64,000 nt of DNA from Hydrangea macrophylla (Eukaryota > Streptophyta > Magnoliopsida > Cornales > Hydrangeaceae), in contig CM066991.1 in assembly GCA_033977485.1 (NCBI GenBank), positions 32,981,850-33,045,849 of the forward strand, in the 5' to 3' direction. The position numbers and the translations under genes were made by a program. Of the stretch, positions 55,738 through 64,000 are shown in pieces. Each line of letters begins with the position of its first letter. The stretch's first letter is position 1. Below the pieces are notes generated by a model that saw nothing but the letters and a program-made list of their open reading frames with translations, was not told the origin of the DNA and made no database searches.

Positions 55738-56342
55738 CAGTTAATTCAAATGATGAGTAAGATGTCCGCAACAGAGAGAATGGATGCACGACTGAAGCCT
55801 GCGGTGGCCATTTTTCTTCACAAAAGACTGCACAAAAAGTTCTACATAGCGGTTTGTACTGGCCCACTGTGTTTAAAGATGCTTATGCTTTCTGCAAAAT
55901 GTGCCAACGCTATCAAAAGCTTGGTACAATTTCAAAAAGGAACTCTATGCCCTTAACTCCCATTATCATAATTAAAATATTCGATTATTGGGGCATAGAC
56001 TTCATGGGCCCATTTCCAAAATCAAACAACTGTGAATACATACTCTTAGCTGTGGAGTATATATCAAAATGGGTAGAACCGATACCAACAAGACGCAATG
56101 ACCACAAAACTGTTATGTCCTTTCTTAAGAAGCACATTTTGTCGCGTTTTGGGACCCCAAAGGCACTAATAAGTGACCAAGGCAAGCATTTTTGTAACAG
56201 ACCTTTGGAGTCACTCCTCAAGAAATATGGGGTCAATCATAAGATCGCTCTAGTCTATCACCCACAAACTAATGGGCAGGCGGAGTTGGCTAACCAAGAA
56301 ATCAAGCATATAATAGAAAAGACGGTTAGTTTCAACAGATAA
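55738..56342 (+). pseudogene. Deletion junction and Athila-like integrase
   Basis: Gag tail MDARLKP meets integrase zinc region (GGHF, CKMCQRYQK) at about 55798-55803 without protease, RT or RNase H between them. Integrase catalytic residues are readable (FDYWGIDFMG, LISDQGKHF, NGQAELANQE; D, D and E with 35 residues between the last two). The frame stops at 56340 (TAA) mid-domain, and the C-terminal part continues past it. Confidence 0.82.
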
Positions 56343-56890
56343 GACTGGGCATACAAACTGACAGATGCTCTCTGGGCATACCGTACTACTTATAAGACAA
56401 ACTTGGGGATGTCCCCATATAGGCTAGTGTATGGCAAGACATGTCACCTTTCTATCGAAATTGAGCATAAAGCGTATTGGGCAACACGCTCATTGAATTT
56501 TGACATTAAAGAGGGAGGTCATCTCTGGAAACTACAGTTGACTGAACTGGAAGAAATACGCCGAGATGCATACGACAATGCTAAATTACATAAGGAAAGA
56601 TTGAAGGCTCGCCACGATAGAACGATCGTCTGAAAATCATTCGAGCCGGGGCAGAAAGTCTTGCTGTATGACTCTCGCCTCCACCTTTTTCCAGGTAAGC
56701 TCCGATCTCGGTAGACAGGTCCATTCATAGTCAAATCTGTTTTTGTACATGGGGCCATAGAGCTCATAAATCCCAAGAACGAAGAATGTTTCAAGGTTAA
56801 TGGCCAAAGGTTAAAACCGTTCTTGGAGAACTTCCAACCAGAAGCTAAGCACATCCAGCTAGATGAGCCCAGATATTCCTCAACATAAAC
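56343..56890 (+). pseudogene. Integrase C-terminal region
   Basis: After two stops the ALWAYRTTYKTNLGMSPYRLVYGK and ELEEIRRDAYDNAKLHKERLKARHD segments continue the integrase tail, followed by an SFEPGQKVLLYDSRLHLFPGKLRSR phrase with a further TAG. It completes the Athila-type integrase C-terminus. Confidence 0.75.
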
Positions 56891-57004
56891 CCAAAAGTGT
56901 GTTTACACATTGTTGTTGTATACCTTTACTTTTATTGCACTTTGTTTTGTTTCGTTTAATTCTGTCTCTTTTTTAGCGTGACTTCGATTTTAATTTGCTA
57001 TTCC

Positions 57005-57305
57005 ATTTTATCTCTCCCCTGCAGGCTATTAAAAAAATATGAGGGATGATGACATCCATTCAATCGGGTCATGGGCTGATTCAGAATATCCTAACCCTCC
57101 TTGGATTACCGAGGAGATAGCTTTCTGCTTTTCTCCTTATCAAGGGCCAGGGGCTGATGACATAGTTGACCTAACCCAAGGGTACATCCCTTATAACCCT
57201 GCTCTCCTCCATATCAATCCCTTTGAGCACATGGAATTTCCTAAAGAGGAGGGAGAACCTGAAGGGTATTTTGTTGGGGAAGTGGATGATGCACTATTGG
57301 CATAA
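57005..57305 (+). CDS. Small ORF behind splice-acceptor-like tract, module 1
   Basis: TTTTATCTCTCCCCTGCAG (acceptor at 57024) precedes GCTATT and an ATG at 57039. The 88-residue frame (MRDDDIHSIGSWADSE..) is acidic and proline-bearing and has no domain I recognise. It has no signal peptide or membrane segment. It may be a start exon whose continuation is downstream or simply a short reading. Confidence 0.4.
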
Positions 57306-57599
57306 TGGGGGAATTATTCAATGTGGGAACCATGGGAGGAAGGTGATTTATAGGATGTGGTACCTGAATGCCATAATGCTGTCTTTACTTATGTTGATGA
57401 CTTCCTTGTCATCGAATTGGTTCCGTACATTTATGTGCACATGAGTTATTTGTTGTTCTGGCTTCAATGCCCCCTACCTGCTAGTGTACACGGTTATATC
57501 ACTCCAATAGTGAGGTTAATTCTTGGTCACATTTCTTTGTTTTTTTTCATCTTGCTTTGTTTATTCCTTTCTGTAGTTCTTTCTTTTGTTTTATCTAAT

Positions 57600-57807
57600 T
57601 TCTTTCTTTCTTTTTTGTTCTCTTTTGGTCCTTTTTGTCAGGATTTTCACTATGAATCCAATGTTACCACCTTTGTTCCTTCTGCATCAGTTGTTCTATG
57701 GATTTGGATCATACATAGCGTCCCCGAGTACCCCACCGCAAGAGGAAAGTCCGTTCAATTCCTCAGAGATTTCAGACTCACTTGATGATAACATTGCTGC
57801 TTTCTGA
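57600..57807 (+). CDS. Small ORF behind splice-acceptor-like tract, module 2
   Basis: A long T/C tract ends TTTTTGTCAG (acceptor 57643) and an ATG follows at 57654 (MNPMLPPLFLLHQLF). The short frame is Ser/Pro/Glu-rich at its end. It has a short hydrophobic opening but no convincing transmembrane segment. Function unknown. Confidence 0.35.
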
Positions 57808-58237
57808 CTGTTATGGGAAAGGGAATCATCATGTGTGGAATCCAGACTCAAAGATGTGGCGGAAAAAGTAGCAATTGCGGAAGATGGAATATTCATGTTT
57901 AAAAATTAGTACTTCACTTCATTTGCGTTTTGTCATTTGGCTTCTCTGTTATCATTTGAAGTATAATGCTGGACAATGGGTTGTTAATTTTGCTTTTACT
58001 TTGCAGTTTTTCTTTATTAATAAGGTCGTAAGTACCATGATGACGGGCAATAATTTTGCAAAATGGATGTTAGTACAAAATTTTATTTATAAAATTTACA
58101 ATTTCCTATTATGATGATGACTTCTGGCTTACATGTCCTGTTAGTGAATTATTTTATCATTTTCCTGTATGTCCAGAATAATTTTGGTTAGTTGGGGGTG
58201 TATAGTTTTCAATTCAAAAGTATTTTAGAATTTTTAG

Positions 58238-58352
58238 GTTCGATCGATCGAACTTTTCTCGATCGATCGAGGGCGTCAACTCCTCAAGCGCTTTACCAAG
58301 TCTCAATCGATTGAGAGTTCGATCGATCGAACTTTCTCAATCGATCGAGACT
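58238..58352. repeat. CGATCGATCG palindrome cluster 3 (internal)
   Basis: GTTCGATCGATCGAAC (58238-58253) and CTCGATCGATCGAG (58258-58271) sit four bases apart; further copies follow at about 58315-58345. Flanking pairs T/A or C/G keep the dyad. Confidence 0.8.
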
Positions 58353-58548
58353 TGCATTTAAACGAGGTGTCATCCATACACTTCATCAGTTTCTCTACTC
58401 CTCTCCTTCACTCTCGAGCGATTGGAGACAGAGACAACTCGGGGCGATTTCTCTCACTCCCCTCCTCACACACATCATTTGGGATCTCCTGATTCCCCCT
58501 GATTCTCATCATCATCACCCTCATCTCTCTCCTTCGCGTATACCCGAG

Positions 58549-58889
58549 GTATGGTCCCGAGAACCCCCCTATTTTTCATTTTCTTCAAATTCTTGTGGGG
58601 GAGCAGCCATTGATCCTTAAACCATTTTTTTGTAGTTTTTGTTCTCTATTTTGTGTTTACGGTCCATTCCCGTTCATTTTCTTGTCACTACCATTTTTCT
58701 GTGCTCAATCGATCGAGCTGAGCTCAAGCGATCGAAGATGACCCATATTCAATCGATCGAGCTGAGCTCCAGCGATCGAAGATGACCAATGTTCAATCGA
58801 TCAAGACAAGTTCGATCGATCGAACACTAGCAGTGACAATTTTTTTTCTTCTATGTTTTGATCCATTTTCTATTTTTCTTCCATTTCAG
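58549..58889 (+). other. Candidate 341-nt intron upstream of env-position ORF
   Basis: CCGAG|GTATGG (donor 58549) and TTTTTCTTCCATTTCAG|GGC (acceptor 58889) are good plant splice signals. The ATG at 58900 follows 11 bases after the acceptor. Confidence 0.5.
58708..58829. repeat. CGATCGATCG palindrome cluster 4 (internal, tandem 48-bp)
   Basis: Two ~48-bp units (CAATCGATCGAGCTGAGCTC(A/C)AGCGATCGAAGATGACC) followed by GTTCGATCGATCGAAC. It lies inside the candidate intron upstream of the 58900 ORF. Confidence 0.75.
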
Positions 58890-58899
58890 GGCTATTGAA

Positions 58900-60183
58900 A
58901 TGAATCCTATTACAGGGTATCATAAATCCAAACTCTTTGACCTCACAATACCTACTCCGGTACCTGATCACGGGTTTCGAAATGACGAGGATCGAGTTTG
59001 GTACACCCAATACTTTCAGACGCTAAAAGTGATGTTAGAGCGGCCATTGAAAGCTGTGTGGCTTTCTGCCCCTTGGTTTCTTGCACGGATCCGTGCCATG
59101 CCAAGATGGTTCGAGATGTTTATACAGTCAAAGAAAATCAACATCAATTGGGTGCGTGAAGCGTGTGCAACCATGATTAAGGACCCGATGGCCCCGTTCA
59201 CTTACCGATCATTCTTTCGGGGTCACGAGATCATTTCTGGAACGACATTTCTCTGATTGAGGATGGGTTTCTGACTGAGCAGTTTCATCTCCTCCACCTG
59301 GCGCTCGCCAATTGCATTTTGATGACTTCATATCACGAAAAGGTGGCACCGTGGTATGCTCAATTTTTGCATGCCATTGGGACGGAGCGGCGTGGTGCCT
59401 TGACTTTATATTGACTTTCTTATCCAGCCCATGCGGTATATTGCTACCAAGCGCCATTTGAAGGGCGCTTGGTCCATCCATCGGGTGATTGAGTAGGCTT
59501 GATTGCTCCCATTGGCCATTGACATAATTTTATAGGCTTCAAGTCAGTTTGGTGAGATAGTAGCGCACCGTTCTAATGCACAGAAAAAGAGGAAGTTGAA
59601 AGGAAAGGCAAAGGTGGGAACGAAGAAGAAAAGAGGGGGAGGCATCGACACAGAGGGTACAGCTTTTGGGACGCCGGCCGAGGCTGAGGAGCATGATTCC
59701 GAGGAGGAGGTTGATCCTATTGAGAAGGTTGCACGTTTTGAGTTGAGACAGCAGTCTTAGACTCGGGCCCAGGGAGAGTCGTCTTTCGTGTCTCTCCAGA
59801 CTCTCCATTCATTACTTATAGAGGAGAGGGAGGCCCGGATATGACTCGAGGGTAAGATGGACCATATGACGACCTTACTGGAGGCGATCTTGATCCAGAT
59901 CGGGGTAGATAAGTCTATCACACTGCGTCACACCCACCTTCTGCCCCTTCTGCACCACCCACCACCGGTCCATCTACTTCTGTTCTTGCCGTTCCATCTA
60001 CATCCACTGCTCTGCCTACTACTTCTATTACACCACCTCCAGTTGTGGCTGACCTATCATTGTCTACATCAGCTGTCCTGACTGTGAGTGACCCGACGAC
60101 GGCTCCTACAGTTGCTAAGGGTGGAGGTGAGGATGATCCTGCCACACCGATCGTGATTCTATCGGATATTGGTGATGAGTAGG
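58900..60183 (+). pseudogene. Env-position ORF (no envelope features)
   Basis: The frame from ATG 58900 (MNPITGYHKSKLFDLT) runs to a TGA at 59254, shifts frame, and continues with EDGFLTEQFHLLHLALANCILMTSYHE to a TGA near 59410. After more breaks come a basic NLS-like KKRKLKGKAKV...KKKRGG (about 59580-59640), an acidic AEEHDSEEEVDP and a coiled-like/P-T-S-rich tail. I see no signal peptide, no membrane-spanning segment and no fusion peptide, so 'env-like' is positional only. It may instead be a nuclear or structural accessory protein, in some ways like the tail organisation of the PMD-like gene. Confidence 0.5.
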
Positions 60184-62284
60184 TTATGTCCTTTGAGAGG
60201 GGGAGTTTTATTGTATTTTGTTTATTACTGTTTATATATCTTCTTTTTTAGTTTCTTTTGGGTTGTTTGGTTATGATGGGACTGATAGATCTTTTGGACA
60301 TTTTTTACACTGTTCGGTACTTATATTGTTATATCCTTCCAGTGTTTGGGTATTTGTCTTACATATGTTCATTGCTTTATCAGTACCTATTATTTCAGTT
60401 AATCTTGGCTGCTTGGAGTTTGTATGTCTTTACAGATTGCTATACTTGTGGTGTTTGCTTGGCGTTATCAAGTGATATCTCTCTAATTATTTTGAAAATC
60501 AACTTCTGAGGACATCACAATTTTCAGTTGGGGGTGGGATATAGATAGATAATCACCTGTACATAGTACCTGCACATGTTTTTACTTGGCAATCTGGATA
60601 ACTTTATTGCATACATCGTACAATCTTTATTAGAATTGAATTAAACTCACATAAAATTAAACAAATTGAAGAAATATGAAAAAAAAAAATTGAATTTCTG
60701 AACTTTATTAGTAGAACAACTTTGAATTTTCACTCCTATTTAGCTGTTATCAAGCAATGATACATTCATATTATTTTCATCTTTTTATGAATTAAGTTCA
60801 CGTGTTTTTCTGGTTTCACTAGGATAATGGCAGATGTTGACCATTTTTGTATCCAGAATCCATATGCACATGTTAATAGCTATGTAGAAAACCTACAATA
60901 GAGTTAATATGACTTTTATGCTCTAAGGAATGAGTAGTGGAAACTAGTTACCCTTAGTGAGCTTTTGAATCCAATCTTCAATTCTGAGGGAAGTATCACA
61001 TTATTCGAATTGTTTTTCTTACATAAATATATTAAATTCGTTGAATAGTCTCTAATTCTTCATTTTAACTGCTTAATAGAGGAGAACGTTCAGGATTTAC
61101 CCACTAAACTCAATAAACACTGAAGTACTAAAATTAAGAAGTTAAGAAAATGATTTAAGCCATCGTTATCTGCTCTTTAACCTTTTCATCTTGTATCAAC
61201 ATTCCAGATTCTGCGTTGTTCTCGACCCCACACCTAGTAAATACTGCCAAGTCTATTATGAAAATCTAAATCCCTAATCTTATACTTTGACCTCAATGAA
61301 CTCCATTGCACATCTAATGTGACTAAATTGTTGAAGTATGTGACAAGAAGGTAGTAAATGTGAGAGGGACCACATAAAAGAGAAAAGGAAAAAAAGAGGA
61401 GTCCAGGTAAAAAAAAAAAAAAGAAAAAAAGAAGAAGAGATATATGAGAATAGAGGATGGTTGGAATGAAGTGAAAAAAAAATTACTAAACTCAATCACA
61501 TGCTAAAGATGTGCGATTTTGTACCCCTCTCACTTCTGGTCTACTATATTAAAATAAAAAAACTGAAAAGTCAAAGCCTTGATGATTTTTAACAACTTAG
61601 TTTGAATATGAACATGCAATTTGAGACTATACACTCTAAATGTTCGTCCTTTATTGAGTCAGGTGTGAGAGCACTAGTAACCAAAATTTCATTCTTAATA
61701 AAGCTTTCACATTATGTGTGATCATTATTAAACCAGTTTCTGTGAGATGTTCATTTTTTAGCGTAAACCCATGTGAGAATTGAGTTGAAGCTACAAGTTC
61801 TAAGAGAATAATAGTCTAAACAACTCTGAACAAGGTCCGATGCATAGCTGTTAATTTCACACACACACAAGGATACATAGATGTGATGCATATGTTATAG
61901 TTATCTTGGTGACATGAGGAGCATGTGCATTTCTTTCATGGTTTGAATGAAGGTGATATGTTTTGTAGAGCTAAATTGATAGTTGTATGGGAGGGAATGT
62001 TTACAAGTTATTCTATATCTTTTTGAGCTTAAAATTGGAAAATTTTGTGGGTGTATTCACTGTAAACCCTCACGAGACAACACTCATCCACTAGGGGAAC
62101 CTAGGGGTTTAACGACTTGTTGCATTTTCTAAATGCAACCGCGATTCCTGCGAAAGTGAGTTAGGTAATTTCCATTTTTATTTAGATTAGCTTGCTTTAG
62201 TTTAATTTATTTAATTTTAGTCGTTGTAGTAGCAGTTAGATTGTTTTTATTTTTGCTCTATTGCTAGGGACTAGCAATTCGCTA
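60184..62284 (+). other. Long untranslated 3' part of Athila-like element
   Basis: About 2.1 kb of AT-rich sequence between the env-position ORF and the PPT, with no domain. It includes a second PPT-like GTTGGGGGTG (60527-60536), also seen at 58191-58200. Confidence 0.5.
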
Positions 62285-62295
62285 GTTGGGGGTTG
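62285..62295 (+). promoter_or_regulatory. Polypurine tract of Athila-like element
   Basis: GTTGGGGGTTG precedes the 3' LTR. Two similar internal tracts occur at 58191-58200 and 60527-60536. Confidence 0.75.
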
Positions 62296-63943
62296 TGACA
62301 AGCGGGGGTATTTGTAAAATACAACCACGCTAAAAGAAGAAAATATGCTGACTTAGTTCACAATTCCCTGTCATTTCTGCACTTTGTGTTACAATGCTAG
62401 TTTTTACACAATATGATTAATCGATGATAAGTTGTATTGTTTTGTTTTTATTTGTGCAGATTACTGTTCTTCTGTGTGAAGGAATGAATAGCAAGATAAA
62501 AGGAAATGTTTGATCTTGAATGAAAACAATTCAAACATAAAAAGTGAAGTTCGAGCGATCGAAGATCCCTCAAGCAATCGAGGTTTCGATCGATCGAATA
62601 AAGTTCAAGCGCTCGAGAATTCCAGAAGTTCAATCGATCGAGTGATGTTCGATTGATCGAATATGGCTATTATCAGAAACTTACGCGCACGCAACAGAAA
62701 GATGTTTATGTAACCCTAGCTTATGATTATCTATATATATATATATACATTTTTGTATACGTCCAGGGGACGTCTCTTTTACTTTTCATCAGTTTAGATA
62801 GAGAGATAGAGAGTCTTGTTTTTTTTTTGTAGGTTAAACTTTGGATTATTGCTTGGTTGTTTGAAGATTTCAGTAGTTAATACAAGTGTTTGTGTTCCAG
62901 GTTTTCATATTAGTTTTATTTATATTCTGTCAGTAGTTTCAGTAGTTTAAAATCTGAATAGCTCATAGTTTTCTTGTTAGTTTGATATTATCCTTAGTTT
63001 TAGTAGTTTGCATGTTTAAATCACCACCAAACATGACTTTAAAGAATATTTACATTAAAAACTCATCTTTGACACTCTAGACCAGTCTGAGTAGTCCTAG
63101 GGTTGGGAGATCACGATGAAACAGTGATCTCCAGCCTCTGCCATGCATAAGTTTAGAACTTGTGCTCGACCGATCGAAGTTAGTTCGATCGATCGAATCC
63201 TGGACATTGTCAAGCGATCGAAACCATTTTGATCGCTCAAAAGATGACGATTCTCGATCGATCAAAAGTGCATCGATCGATCGAGAAGTCTAATTCTTGA
63301 GAAGATCCCCTATAGTATTCCAAGACTTTCTGCTTTAGAGATTCGTTATCAAACTGTCCCCAAATGCTCAGTTTTTCAAAACAGTCTTTGAACTTAAGGC
63401 CTTAAGGCATTTTCTTTCAATATCTTTTGCAAACCACCCTCAATGCTAACACCATTGTAGGTGCGAGACTCAACTATTGATTTAAACCGCTTTCATGTGT
63501 TTCAATTTAACTGTGATGATATAGTCCCGGCCATGAAAGGACTATTGATTCTTTATTTTAAGAGAAATACGGAATACTATAGAGAGATGAACTCCTTAGA
63601 GCTTTAATGTAGGTGCACGGCAGATGGTTAGGTCATTGTGGATTCATGTGATCCCAATGTTCCCTTCTATTAAGTTTAAAAAATTATTTTCAAAATATCG
63701 CTTTAGTTTATAAGCTAATTCGTAATTTAGTTAATTGTTTTACTTTTAGTAGTTGTTAATTGTACAACTACGTGTTCTACACTTACCTCAAATATTAAAT
63801 TTTCTTTTTCTTTTAGAGTTCAATCTAGGTAATTAGTTCTCAACCTTCCCTGTGGGATCGACCTGGTCTTAACCAGATTACTACTTGCATGATCACCTAC
63901 ACTTGGGTGTTGCACAAGAGCGCACAACTTTTTAGTCGTGTCA
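62296..63943 (+). repeat. 3' LTR of Athila-like element
   Basis: 1,648 bp with the two palindrome clusters repeated at 62549-62662 and 63167-63287. A few C-to-T-type changes break individual palindromes. Confidence 0.88.
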
Positions 63944-63948
63944 CTCAC

Positions 63949-64000
63949 ATCCCTAGCCCCTACTTATAGAATCTCTTACCAACTTGATCTTGGTCTGCGA
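63949..64000. other. Right flank, no feature
   Basis: Last bases after the target duplication CTCAC; too short to assign. Confidence 0.4.

Larger units (their letters stand above)
52613..63943 (+). mobile_element. Athila-like Ty3/gypsy element lacking protease-RT-RNase H
   Basis: LTRs at 52613-54267 and 62296-63943 begin TGACAAGCGGGGG and end (C/G)(C/G)TGTCA, with a perfect 5-bp duplication CTCAC (52608-52612 and 63944-63948). PBS TGGCGCCGTTGCCGGGG is the tRNA-Asp type usual for Athila, and the PPT is GTTGGGGGTTG. Gag is followed immediately by integrase: protease, RT and RNase H are missing. Downstream of integrase are three modules that each begin with a splice-acceptor-like tract and an ATG (57039, 57654 and 58900). 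LTR pairs differ by about 2 percent by eye. Confidence 0.9.

Noticed and set aside
52868..63287. CGATCGATCG clusters as a CRISPR array or bacterial repeats
   Set aside because: Spacing is irregular, units are palindromes without unique spacers of constant length, and they sit inside a plant LTR element.
1..64000. Intact host gene, tRNA or rRNA
   Set aside because: No multi-exon host gene pattern apart from the transposon-borne PMD-like gene, and no tRNA box A/B or rRNA segment was recognised by eye.

Overview
The window is repeat-rich nuclear DNA of a flowering plant, most likely a eudicot, although I cannot name the genus. The evidence is AT-rich sequence packed with nested plant-type LTR retrotransposons (Tekay/Del-like, Tat-like, Athila-like and a Tork-like copia), a TRIM-like and a LARD-like element, hAT-type sequences and many fold-back MITEs. 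I find no intact host gene, rRNA, tRNA or CRISPR array. Every coding sequence I can support is a decayed transposon gene.

Layout. 1-3664: old fragments and a TA-flanked fold-back MITE (2798-3027). 3665-21332: a + strand LTR element with ~2.05-kb LTRs and only shuffled integrase scraps inside. Nested in it at 8130-17529 is a minus-strand Tekay/Del-like element with 2.24-kb LTRs, a perfect GTATG duplication and near-complete but broken gag-pol. 21790-22971: TRIM-like element (duplication ATAGG). 24526-27349: LARD-like element (duplication GAGAC). 27350-34590: MITE-rich DNA, including a hAT-like element (31689-32214, duplication AACACAAG) and five fold-backs at 32641-34392. 34590-52270: an old + strand copia element whose 5' LTR is split by a 13.1-kb minus-strand Tat-like Ty3 element (34661-47749, duplication GAAGG). 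52613-63943: + strand Athila-like element (duplication CTCAC) that lacks protease, RT and RNase H.

How the parts relate. In each autonomous-type element the expected order can be read (gag, protease, RT, RNase H, integrase between PBS and PPT), with breaks listed per entry. Two elements carry additional coding modules. The Tat-like element has an antisense, intron-containing gene resembling plant mobile domain (PMD) proteins between integrase and 3' LTR, tail-to-tail with pol. The Athila-like element has, after integrase, three consecutive modules of pyrimidine tract, CAG acceptor and ATG that look like spliced subgenomic starts.

Other structure worth attention: a six-unit array of short hairpins with co-varying stems and a mostly constant loop (6235-6513); clusters of dyad TCGATCGATCGA-type motifs confined to the Athila-like element, with a CCGG-centred analogue in the Tekay LTR; and a 123-bp in-frame duplication beside the RT catalytic motif of the nested Tekay element. 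All boundaries, counts and divergences were read by eye and need alignment to confirm.
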